In this document: in pieces, positions 39,557 to 47,594 of the stretch
Position numbering within the stretch: the stretch's first letter is position 1
Layout: the number at the start of each line of letters is the position of its first letter
Origin: Sphingomonas sp. Leaf67
GTDB taxonomy: Bacteria > Pseudomonadota > Alphaproteobacteria > Sphingomonadales > Sphingomonadaceae
NCBI RefSeq assembly: GCF_001421965.1
Contig: NZ_LMLP01000022.1
Span: 205,288-269,287 of the forward strand
DNA: 64,000 bases
Reading direction: 5' to 3'
The notes under the pieces: generated by a model
Databases searched by the model: none
Seen by the model: only the letters and a program-made list of their open reading frames with translations
Told to the model about the DNA's origin: nothing
Position numbers and translations under genes: made by a program

Positions 39557-40342
39557 TCAGCCGTGATACCGTTCCGCCACCTTGTCGCGCGACGCGTTCG
39601 GGGCGACCTTCGCTTCCGCCGCGACCAGCGCGTCCCAGTCCGCGACGTCGGGCAGCGACGGGATGCAAACCGGCTCACCCAGTTCCAGGCCGCGCAGCGA
39701 GGCGACGACCAGATCGTCGGGTTCCATCACCCGTTCGGGCGGGAAGTCGTCGACGCTCTTGCCCGCGACATGGTGGAAATCGGTCGCGGTGACGCCGGGG
39801 ATCAGCAGCTGGACGCGGATGTCACTGTCCGCGGTCTCGGTCTGCATGACCCGGGTATAATAGGCGACATAGGCCTTGGACGCGCCATAGCCGGCATAGG
39901 TCTGCATCTTCGTGAACAGCGTGCCTGATCCGACGTTGATGATCGTCCCCCGACCATCCCGCTTCATGCCGGCCATCGCCGCATCGGCCAGCCGGCTGAA
40001 CGCCACGACGTTGAGCAACAGCATATCGGTCATGTCTTCGCGGTCGCCTTCGCCCACCTTGCCGATCGCGGCGAAGCCGGCATTGTTGACGAACAGCGCG
40101 ACGGGCTCGCCCGCCTCCAGCCGTTCCTCGACCACGTCGAGATCGTCGGGGTCGGCAAGGTCGGCGACGATCACCTCGATATCGATGCCGTGGTCGACCG
40201 ACAATTGCTCGGCAAGGTCACGCAACCGGTCCTCGCGCCGGGCGACGATGACCAGATCGTGGCCGGTCCGCGCCAGATGATGCGCAAAGCTGAGACCGAT
40301 ACCGGACGATGCGCCGGTGATGAGGGCGACGGGGCGGGGCAT
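39557..40342 (-). CDS. Short-chain dehydrogenase/reductase
   Basis: NAD(P)-dependent SDR of 261 residues: cofactor motif ITGASSGIGLSFA (TGxxxGIG), NNAGF, the catalytic Ser in NVGSGTLFTK and YGASKAY (YxxxK). Closest in look to the classical YqjQ/DltE-like oxidoreductases. The substrate is unknown. Confidence 0.88.
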   Translation of the reverse strand: MPRPVALITGASSGIGLSFAHHLARTGHDLVIVARREDRLRDLAEQLSVDHGIDIEVIVADLADPDDLDVVEERLEAGEPVALFVNNAGFAAIGKVGEGDREDMTDMLLLNVVAFSRLADAAMAGMKRDGRGTIINVGSGTLFTKMQTYAGYGASKAYVAYYTRVMQTETADSDIRVQLLIPGVTATDFHHVAGKSVDDFPPERVMEPDDLVVASLRGLELGEPVCIPSLPDVADWDALVAAEAKVAPNASRDKVAERYHG

Positions 40343-40366
40343 GGCAAATCCTTGGGTGAGGGAAGT

Positions 40367-41041
40367 TCAGGCCGACAAACGCGCCAGCATCGGGATAAGC
40401 TCGTCGAAATGATCGATCACCGCATCGGCACCCAGTTCGGCGACCGGCTGCATCATGAACCCGAACGAACAAGCGATCGACGGAATGCCGGCATTGCGCG
40501 CGGCATCGATGTCGAAATGCGAATCGCCGACGAATGCCGCGCGTCCGCCGCCGCAGCGTTCGATCATCGCATCGATCGGCGCCCGGTCCGGCTTCGACTT
40601 GCCCGGCCCCAGCGTGTCGCCGCCGAGGATGCAGCCGAATCGGTGGGTCAGGTCGAGTTCGTCCAGCAACCGCCGCGCCAGCGCCTCCAGCTTGTTGGTG
40701 ACGATCGCGACCTTGACCCCGCCCGCCTCGAGCGCGTCGAGCGCCGCCATCGCACCCGGAAACGGCCGCGAATGCACCGCGATATGCGCTTCGTAATAGT
40801 CGAGGAGCAGCCGGTTGAGCCGATCCAGTTCGGCTTCGTCGCAGCCGCCGGTCGCCTCCATGCCCTGGCGCAGCATGTGTTTCGCGCCGCCGCCGATCAT
40901 CGGGATCACCTGTTCGCGCGTCAGCGGCGGCCGTCCGGCATCGGCCAGCGCATGGTTCACGGCATCGGTCAGGTCGCCGCTGGTATCGACGAACGTCCCG
41001 TCGAGATCGAAGCCGACGATATCGAATGAAATCTTTGTCAT
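40367..41041 (-). CDS. HAD-family phosphatase, probable phosphoglycolate phosphatase
   Basis: HAD hydrolase of 224 residues: nucleophile motif GFDLDGTFVDTSGDL (Asp 12 and 14), motif II IVTNK, motif III with Lys in KSKPDRAP, motif IV FVGDSHFDIDAA. It looks like Gph, which removes 2-phosphoglycolate, but HAD specificity is hard to call. Start MTKISFD; divergent from glmU. Confidence 0.82.
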   Translation of the reverse strand: MTKISFDIVGFDLDGTFVDTSGDLTDAVNHALADAGRPPLTREQVIPMIGGGAKHMLRQGMEATGGCDEAELDRLNRLLLDYYEAHIAVHSRPFPGAMAALDALEAGGVKVAIVTNKLEALARRLLDELDLTHRFGCILGGDTLGPGKSKPDRAPIDAMIERCGGGRAAFVGDSHFDIDAARNAGIPSIACSFGFMMQPVAELGADAVIDHFDELIPMLARLSA

Positions 41042-41103
41042 CTGGTCCGCTTTGGCGCGCGTGATATGGAATTGGCAAGGGTCGTATGCCAAGGAGCGGC
41101 CCC

Positions 41104-42468
41104 ATGAACGCGCAACCGATCGCCGCCGTCATCCTTGCCGCCGGGCAGGGGACGCGCATGAAATCGTCGAGGCACAAGGTGCTGCATCCGCTGGCCGGAC
41201 AGCCGATGCTGTTCCACCTGCTCGACAGCCTGAACGCCGCCGGCATTTCGCGCCGGGTCGTGATCGTCGGCGCGGTCGGCGAACAGGTCGAGGCGGCGGT
41301 GGCCGGGCGCGGCGTCGAGATCGCGTGGCAGCGCGAACAGCTCGGCACTGCGCACGCCGCGTTGCAGGCGCGCGACACGCTGTCCGATCATGACGGCATC
41401 GTCCTCGTCTGTTTCGGCGACACGCCGCTGCTGTCCGCCGATACCGTCGCGCGGCTGGCCGCCCGGCTGGCGGCAGAGGACCAGCCGGCCGTCGCCGTGC
41501 TCGGCTTCCGCCCGCCGCACGCCGCCGCGTACGGTCGGATCATCGCCGACGACGCGGGCAACATCGCCAAGATGGTCGAGTTCAAGGACGCTTCGGCGGA
41601 CGAACGCGCGGTCGACCTGTGCAACAGCGGCGTGACCGCCGTGCATGCCCGCGACGTGTGGGCGTTGCTGGACCGGGTGGGCAATGCCAATGCTGCGGGA
41701 GAATATTACCTGCCCGACATCGTCATGCTGGCGATCGCCGATGGGCGCGGTGCGGTGGTGATCGAAACCGGTGCCGACGAAGTGGCCGGCATCAACAGCC
41801 GCGCCGAACTGGCGGCGGTCGAGGGCGCGTGGCAGGCGAAGCGGCGTAGCCAAGCGATGGCCGATGGCGTCACGCTGGTCGCGCCCGACACCGTGTTCTT
41901 CGCGCACGACACCAAACTCGGCCGCGACGTGACGATCGAGCCCAACGTGGTGTTCGGTCCCGGCGTGACCATCGCCGACGATGTCATCATCCACGCCTTC
42001 AGCCATCTCGAAGGTGCGAGCGTCGCATCGAAGGCCGATGTCGGCCCCTATGCCCGGCTGCGCCCCGGCGCGGCGCTGGGCGAGGGCAGCCGCGTCGGCA
42101 ATTTCGTCGAGGTGAAGAACACGACGCTGGGCACGGGGGCCAAGGCCAACCACCTGACCTATCTGGGCGACGCGATCGTCGGCGCGAACGTCAATATCGG
42201 CGCGGGTACGATCACCTGCAATTACGACGGCTTCTTCAAATACCGGACCCATATCGGCGAGGGTGCCTTCATCGGATCGAACAGCGCGCTGGTCGCGCCG
42301 GTATCGATCGGTGCCGGCGCGCTGGTCGCCGCCGGATCGACCGTGACCCGCGATGTCGAGGCCGACGCGCTGGTGCTGGTCCGTGCCGAGCGCGCCGACC
42401 ACCCCGGCTGGGCCAAGCGCTTCCGCGCGCGGCAGGCGGCGGCAAAGGCCGCCAAGTCCAAGAAATAA
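41104..42468 (+). CDS. glmU: Bifunctional UDP-N-acetylglucosamine pyrophosphorylase / glucosamine-1-phosphate N-acetyltransferase
   Basis: Makes UDP-GlcNAc for peptidoglycan and LPS. The N-terminal uridylyltransferase has LAAGQGTRMKSSRHKVLHPL; the C-terminal left-handed beta helix has hexapeptide repeats with KNTTLGTGAKANHLTYLGDA and NIGAGTITCNYDGFFKYRT. It ends in a basic, Lys/Ala-rich tail. 454 residues; followed 20 bases later by glmS. Confidence 0.97.
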   Translation: MNAQPIAAVILAAGQGTRMKSSRHKVLHPLAGQPMLFHLLDSLNAAGISRRVVIVGAVGEQVEAAVAGRGVEIAWQREQLGTAHAALQARDTLSDHDGIVLVCFGDTPLLSADTVARLAARLAAEDQPAVAVLGFRPPHAAAYGRIIADDAGNIAKMVEFKDASADERAVDLCNSGVTAVHARDVWALLDRVGNANAAGEYYLPDIVMLAIADGRGAVVIETGADEVAGINSRAELAAVEGAWQAKRRSQAMADGVTLVAPDTVFFAHDTKLGRDVTIEPNVVFGPGVTIADDVIIHAFSHLEGASVASKADVGPYARLRPGAALGEGSRVGNFVEVKNTTLGTGAKANHLTYLGDAIVGANVNIGAGTITCNYDGFFKYRTHIGEGAFIGSNSALVAPVSIGAGALVAAGSTVTRDVEADALVLVRAERADHPGWAKRFRARQAAAKAAKSKK

Positions 42469-42487
42469 TCCCGCCGGAGAGAGCGAT

Positions 42488-44311
42488 ATGTGTGGAATTG
42501 TTGGCATCATCGGCACCGACAGCGTTGCCGACCGGCTGCTCGACGGGCTCAAGCGCCTCGAATATCGCGGCTATGATTCGGCGGGCATCGCCACGGTCGA
42601 GGGCAGCGCGATCGAGCGTCGCCGCGCGTCGGGCAAGCTGAAGAACCTCGCCACCGAACTGGCGGCGCACCCGTTGCCCGGCCATGTCGGCATCGCCCAC
42701 ACCCGTTGGGCGACACATGGCGGGCCGACCACCAACAACGCCCATCCCCATGCGACGGCCGAGATCGCGGTCGTCCACAACGGCATCATCGAAAACTTCA
42801 AACCGCTGCGCGAGGAACTGACCGCGCGCGGCCGGGTCTTCACCAGCGAAACCGATACCGAAGTCGTCGCCCATCTGGTCAGCGAACAGGTCGAGGCCGG
42901 ACTGTCGCCGGCGGACGCGGTCAAGGCGATCCTGCCGCGCCTGCACGGTGCCTTCGCGCTTGCCATCCTGTTCCGCCGGCATCCCGACCTGCTGATCGGC
43001 GCGCGCCTCGGTTCGCCGCTGGTCGTCGGTTATGGCGAGGGCGAGGTGTATCTCGGCTCCGACGCGCTGGCGCTCGCTCCGCTGACCCAGCGTATCGCGT
43101 ATCTGGAGGAGGGCGACTGGGTCGTCTGCCGCCGCGACGGCACCGACATTTTCGATCGCGACAACAATCCCGTCGACCGCCCGGTCACACTGTCGGGCGT
43201 CACCGGCGCGCTGATCGACAAGGGTAATCACCGCCACTTCATGCAGAAGGAGATTTACGAGCAGCCGATCGTCGTTGCCCAGACGCTGCGCTCGTACCTG
43301 CAGCGGTTCGAGGGGAAGGTGACACTGCCCATCCCCGATTTCGACCTGTCGGGGATCAAACGCGTCACCATCGTCGCCTGCGGCACCAGCTTCTATGCCG
43401 GCATGGTCGCCAAATACTGGTTCGAACAATTCGCCCGCGTGCCGGTCGACTTGGACGTCGCCAGCGAGTTCCGCTACCGCGCACCGGTGATGGAGGAGGG
43501 CGGCCTTGCCCTGTTCATCAGCCAGTCGGGCGAGACCGCCGATACGCTCGCCGCGCTGCGCCATGCCAAGAGCGAGGGCCAGACCATCGCCGTCGTCGTC
43601 AACGTGCCGACCAGCACCATGGCGCGCGAGGCCGACCTGCTGCTGCCGACCCATGCCGGGCCGGAGATCGGCGTCGCATCGACCAAGGCGTTCACCTGCC
43701 AGCTGGCCGTCCTCGCCGCGCTCGCCGCGAACCTCGCCAAGGCCAAGGGGCGGCTGAGCGAGGCCGAGGAGCGGACCATCGTCCGCCATCTGGCCGAGGC
43801 CCCCGCATCGATCAACGGCGCGCTCGCCTATGATGAATCGATCGAGGCGATGGCGGGCGTCATCGCCGCCGCCCGCGACGTGCTGTATCTGGGGCGCGGC
43901 ACCGATTATCCGCTGGCGCTGGAAGGCGCGCTGAAGCTGAAGGAAATCAGCTACATCCATGCCGAGGGCTATGCCGCCGGCGAGATGAAGCACGGGCCGA
44001 TCGCGCTGATCGACGAACATGTGCCGGTGATCGTCATCGCCCCGTCGGGGCCGCTGTTCGACAAGACCGTCAGCAACATGCAGGAAGTGCAGGCGCGCGG
44101 CGGCAAGGTCGTGCTGATCTCCGACTATGACGGCATCCAGGCGGCGGGCGAGAATTGCATCGCCACCATCACCATGCCCAAGGTCCACCCGCTGATCGCG
44201 CCGATCGTCTATGCGGTGCCGGTGCAGCTGCTGGCGTACCATGTCGCGGTCGCCAAGGGGACGGATGTCGACCAGCCGCGTAATCTGGCCAAGAGCGTGA
44301 CGGTGGAGTGA
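42488..44311 (+). CDS. glmS: Glutamine-fructose-6-phosphate aminotransferase (isomerizing)
   Basis: Makes glucosamine-6-phosphate from fructose-6-phosphate and glutamine. The N-terminal Cys nucleophile is MCGIVGIIG (Cys 2), with RWATHGGPTTNNAHPH in the glutaminase domain; two SIS domains follow (ACGTSFYAGMVAKYWFE, SQSGETADTLAALR, YLGRGTDYPLALEGALKLKE). It ends DVDQPRNLAKSVTVE, the canonical terminus. 607 residues. Confidence 0.97.
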   Translation: MCGIVGIIGTDSVADRLLDGLKRLEYRGYDSAGIATVEGSAIERRRASGKLKNLATELAAHPLPGHVGIAHTRWATHGGPTTNNAHPHATAEIAVVHNGIIENFKPLREELTARGRVFTSETDTEVVAHLVSEQVEAGLSPADAVKAILPRLHGAFALAILFRRHPDLLIGARLGSPLVVGYGEGEVYLGSDALALAPLTQRIAYLEEGDWVVCRRDGTDIFDRDNNPVDRPVTLSGVTGALIDKGNHRHFMQKEIYEQPIVVAQTLRSYLQRFEGKVTLPIPDFDLSGIKRVTIVACGTSFYAGMVAKYWFEQFARVPVDLDVASEFRYRAPVMEEGGLALFISQSGETADTLAALRHAKSEGQTIAVVVNVPTSTMAREADLLLPTHAGPEIGVASTKAFTCQLAVLAALAANLAKAKGRLSEAEERTIVRHLAEAPASINGALAYDESIEAMAGVIAAARDVLYLGRGTDYPLALEGALKLKEISYIHAEGYAAGEMKHGPIALIDEHVPVIVIAPSGPLFDKTVSNMQEVQARGGKVVLISDYDGIQAAGENCIATITMPKVHPLIAPIVYAVPVQLLAYHVAVAKGTDVDQPRNLAKSVTVE

Positions 44312-44338
44312 CCGTAAGCGGTATCACCCAATCCGTTC

Positions 44339-44458
44339 TTCCCGAGTAGCCGTCGAGCTTGTCGATACGGGTCTTCGACTGCGCTCAGCCCCTACTCAGC
44401 ACGAACGGTTCTGCCGGTAGCAAGCGCACCAAATCCTCCCCGTGCCGGGGAGGAGCTG
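44339..44458. repeat. Repeat fragments between glmS and the glycosyltransferase
   Basis: A run of dispersed-repeat pieces between convergent genes: AGCTTGTCGATACGGGTC and CTTCGACTGCGCTCAGCC, like 19728-19975, then a small palindrome TCCTCCCCGTGCCGGGGAGG, like 39416-39553. Confidence 0.6.
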
Positions 44459-44463
44459 ACCGT

Positions 44464-45348
44464 TCACCCCTTGTGGCGGAAATACGCGGCGAAACCGCGC
44501 ACCTGATGCTTCAGCTTCAACAGGTCGCGGTTCTTGATCAGGTCGTGCTGCGACTTGCCCAGCACATCGCGCAGCGCGGCGCGGACGCTTTCGACCATCC
44601 AGCTGCGCACCCGCTTCTGTCCCAGATGCTTGGCGAACAGCGCGCCGTTGCCGAAGCCATAGCCGCGATACATCTTCCGCGCCGCGTCCAGCCCGCGCCG
44701 GCCATGATAATGATCCACGCGGAAGGTCGGATCGTACAGGATCGGAATGCCCAGATCCTGCGCACGCACCAGATAATCGGTGTCGTCCGACCCGACGAAC
44801 GCCGCGCCCGCGCCGAAGCGTTCGTCGAACGTGCCGATCCTCTGCGCAACCGCGCGCTGCATCGTGAAGTTCGCGCCGATGATGAAGCCGCTCGGCATCG
44901 CCGTCGGTCCCAGTTCGGCGGGATTGGCGGCGCGCTTGGTCGTGAACGGAATGTCGCGCGGATCGCCGAGGCCGACCATGCCGCCCCGGATCACGTCGCG
45001 CGGGTCCTTGGCATAGGCGGCACGGACATGGTCGAAATAATCGGGTTCCAGCGTGCAGTCGTCGTCGGTCATGACGATGATCCGCCCGCGCGCCGCCGCC
45101 AGTCCGGCATTGCGCGCGCACGACAGCCCGCGCCGTTCCTCGACTACGATCCGCACCGGCACCGCCTGCCCGCCCGCCCAGCGTTCCATGACCTGCTGCG
45201 TATCGTCGGTCGACCCGTTGTTGACCAGAACGACCTCGACCGATTGCTGCGCGCGCCCGACCGCGATGGCGAGCGCGTCGAGTGCCAGCGGCAACTGCGC
45301 GGCACGGTTCAGCGTGCAGATGATGACACTGAATTCCGGGTCGGTCAT
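44464..45348 (-). CDS. Family 2 glycosyltransferase
   Basis: GT-A-fold glycosyltransferase of 294 residues: FSVIICTLNRAAQLPLALDA, VVLVNNGSTDDTQ, and the metal-binding IIVMTDDDCTLEPDYF. A membrane-association-like basic C-terminal region follows. It sits seven bases after a pyruvyltransferase-like gene, suggesting a short operon for a surface glycan. Sugar and acceptor unknown. Confidence 0.85.
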   Translation of the reverse strand: MTDPEFSVIICTLNRAAQLPLALDALAIAVGRAQQSVEVVLVNNGSTDDTQQVMERWAGGQAVPVRIVVEERRGLSCARNAGLAAARGRIIVMTDDDCTLEPDYFDHVRAAYAKDPRDVIRGGMVGLGDPRDIPFTTKRAANPAELGPTAMPSGFIIGANFTMQRAVAQRIGTFDERFGAGAAFVGSDDTDYLVRAQDLGIPILYDPTFRVDHYHGRRGLDAARKMYRGYGFGNGALFAKHLGQKRVRSWMVESVRAALRDVLGKSQHDLIKNRDLLKLKHQVRGFAAYFRHKG

Positions 45349-45355
45349 GGCGTCC

Positions 45356-46378
45356 TCAGTTTCCGACTTGTTTCAGCAGGTCGACGGCCTGCGGTGCCGA
45401 GGTCGCCTGACGCGCGATGCGCAGGCCCTTGGTCCATGCATCGGCATAGCGGCCGATCTTGCCGTAGGAATTGTCGAGGTAGACATGCGGGATGTCGAGC
45501 AGCGTGCACATGATGTGACCGTGCAGCCGGTCGGTGATGACCTTGCGCCCGTCGCTCAATACGCGTGCACCGCGATCGAACCGCTGGTTGGCGAGGTAGT
45601 TGTAGACCGAAACCTGCCGCTTGCTCTTGGTCAACGCCCCCGTCGCGATCGCGCGGGCGTTTGCGAAACGGCGTTGCCATGTCCGCGATTTCGGCGACTC
45701 CGCCCGCCAGTCGGCTTCGCGCGCATTCGGGATGCTCTGCAAGAGGCTAGCGTCGAGGTTCACCTTTTCCTTGTCGGTGCGCAGCAGCATGACGACGTCG
45801 TGGGTTGGCGTCGCCGGGCGCGGCAACAGGCCAATGCCGAACGCCGCGTCGGGAACCAGCGTTGGGGACAGGCCGAGCCGTTCCTGTGCAAAGGTGACGC
45901 TGTGTCGATCGCGGACCATCAGGTGAAAGTCGGGGTGCGCGCCGAAGGAGTCGACGCATTGCTGAATGGCCGTGTCGTCCTGAAACTGGATCGACTGCGG
46001 CGCCTGTACCAGCCGCCGATCGGTGAAGATGCGCGCCATCTTTTCGCGGAATTGCTGGTGGCGCGGCCAAACGTCGCCGAAATTGCCGCCGCCATGCAGG
46101 AAGATCGGCCCGGTCGGTGCCGCGCGGCGCAGCGCATCGGCGTCGAACCGCGCGAGGCTCGCCACATAGCTGGGATCGCGACCGGTCAGCTCGCGCAGGA
46201 CGGACAGTTCGCCGAGATAGATCGCGCTGTCGCCGACATTGCCGTGATCGGGGAAGTCGATGATCGCGTATGGATCGCCCCGGCCGACATGCTTGCCGAA
46301 CTCCGTCAGCAGCAATGCGCGCTGTGCGGCAATGACGCTTTCCGTCGAGCGCGAGGTCTCGTTACCGTGTTCGCTCAT
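45356..46378 (-). CDS. Polysaccharide pyruvyl transferase family protein
   Basis: A 340-residue protein of the pyruvyl transferase / WcaK-like family: DFPDHGNVGDSAIYLGELSV at the N-terminus, IFLHGGGNFGDVWPRHQ, and the C-terminal VITDRLHGHIMCTLLDIPHV then YLDNSYGK motif. Such enzymes add ketal pyruvate to exopolysaccharide sugars. First gene of the pair with the GT2. Confidence 0.85.
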   Translation of the reverse strand: MSEHGNETSRSTESVIAAQRALLLTEFGKHVGRGDPYAIIDFPDHGNVGDSAIYLGELSVLRELTGRDPSYVASLARFDADALRRAAPTGPIFLHGGGNFGDVWPRHQQFREKMARIFTDRRLVQAPQSIQFQDDTAIQQCVDSFGAHPDFHLMVRDRHSVTFAQERLGLSPTLVPDAAFGIGLLPRPATPTHDVVMLLRTDKEKVNLDASLLQSIPNAREADWRAESPKSRTWQRRFANARAIATGALTKSKRQVSVYNYLANQRFDRGARVLSDGRKVITDRLHGHIMCTLLDIPHVYLDNSYGKIGRYADAWTKGLRIARQATSAPQAVDLLKQVGN

Positions 46379-46632
46379 ACGTCCCCCGATGATGATAAGG
46401 CGCGCATGATCGGGTTCGGCCGAAGAGTCAATTGAACAACCAACCGTGTTTAATCCACAAACGGGAAGTTGCGGTGGTGCGATGGTAATGCCGCGCCGCG
46501 ACCCGCGCGGTGATTTAGGGGCGGTGCAGGATTTTCATGTGCGACCGATCGCTGCTCTGCGCCCGCCACCCCAACTCCTTCCCGGCATGGGGAGGGGCGC
46601 GCAGCGGCGGCCGGCGACTTGCCGGGGGCCGG
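46379..46632. other. Intergenic region with a partial palindrome
   Basis: About 250 bases between divergently placed transcription units, with no gene visible. It holds a short palindromic fragment (CTCCTTCCCGGCATGGGGAG near 46568) related to the repeat at 39416-39553, and AT-richer sequence near 46435-46465 where the promoter of the pyruvyl transferase gene may lie. Confidence 0.5.
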
Positions 46633-47388
46633 TCACGCCGTAATCCACTCCACCCCGGCGGTAACCGCCGCATAGTCCGCATCGCATGCCCGGTCGCTGA
46701 CGATCCGGTCGACCTCGGCGAACGACGCGACCGCTACCACGCTCGCCCGGTCGAATTTCGACGCGTCGACCGCCATCGTCACCCGCCGCGACTGACCGAT
46801 CATCTGCCGGCACAATTCGCCCTCGCCGATATGATAGTCGGTAAAGCCCGCTTGGGCGTCGACCGATTCGGTCGACACGATCGCCATGCCCGGCCGGAAT
46901 TGCGCCAGATACGCCCGCGCCGTCGCGTCGAAGAATGCGCGGTAGCGATCGTCCAGCTCGCCGCCCGCCAGATACAGCCGGTTGCCGTTGCGCCCGCCCA
47001 GTTCGGCAGCAACGCCCAGCGCGTTGGTGACCACGGTCAGGTCGCGCTTGCCCTTCAGCGCCTGCGCGATGTGGAACGCGGTCGAGCTGGCGTCGAGGTA
47101 GAGCGACTCGCCGTCCGCCACCACCTGCGCCACCGCGGCGGCGATGCGTTGTTTGGGCACGGCATTGCGGTGCAGCCGCGCCTCGAACGGCCCTTCCTCG
47201 ACCGACTTGGCCAGCCGCGCCCCGCCATGGATGCGCTCGATCAGGCCATCGGCCTCCAGCAGCCGCAATTCACGGCGTACGGTTTCGTCGGATACCGCCA
47301 GCACATCGGCCAGCCCATGGATGCCCATCGCCTCCCCCTGCGCCAGCAGGTCGAGGATTTCCTGGCGGCGGTCGCGGCGCTTCATCAT
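46633..47388 (-). CDS. DeoR-family transcriptional regulator
   Basis: The 251-residue protein has an N-terminal HTH (RRQEILDLLAQGEAMGIHGL then ADVLAVSDETVRRELRLLEA, DGLIERIHGGA) and a DeoR sensor domain for a sugar phosphate (LDASSTAFHIAQALKGKRDL; YLAGGELDDRYRAFF). The usual role is repression of sugar catabolism. It is divergent from the large TonB receptor and about 5.4 kb from the hexuronate genes. The start is ATG 47388 or 47385 (MMKRRDRR). Confidence 0.88.
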   Translation of the reverse strand: MMKRRDRRQEILDLLAQGEAMGIHGLADVLAVSDETVRRELRLLEADGLIERIHGGARLAKSVEEGPFEARLHRNAVPKQRIAAAVAQVVADGESLYLDASSTAFHIAQALKGKRDLTVVTNALGVAAELGGRNGNRLYLAGGELDDRYRAFFDATARAYLAQFRPGMAIVSTESVDAQAGFTDYHIGEGELCRQMIGQSRRVTMAVDASKFDRASVVAVASFAEVDRIVSDRACDADYAAVTAGVEWITA

Positions 47389-47594
47389 GGGGGTGCAGCA
47401 TATCGCCCAAACCGCCGGCCGCAACCGCCGATCGACCGATATCAACACCATATCATCATGATTGTTCGATTTCGTCCCGATCCGATCGTCAGTCCGCCAA
47501 TATCCTGACCGCATGTAACAAATTATACGTATTGGCAGGCTAGGCGCGCCGTCGAACGGGGAACAACCCCGCATCCGATCCAAAGGGGAATTCC
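47389..47594. promoter_or_regulatory. Divergent control region of deoR-type and TonB receptor genes
   Basis: About 200 bases, AT-richer at 47440-47535. It contains TTGTTCGATTTCG near 47463, similar to the TTCG-rich sites of DeoR/GlpR regulators, and ATTATACGTATTG near 47522. The promoters themselves are uncertain. AAAGGGG precedes the receptor ATG as ribosome site. Confidence 0.4.

Noticed and set aside
44339..44458. Possible glmS ribozyme or riboswitch-like region after glmS
   Set aside because: The glmS ribozyme lies upstream of glmS in Firmicutes; here only dispersed repeat pieces are seen, and the 19 bases between glmU and glmS leave no room for one.
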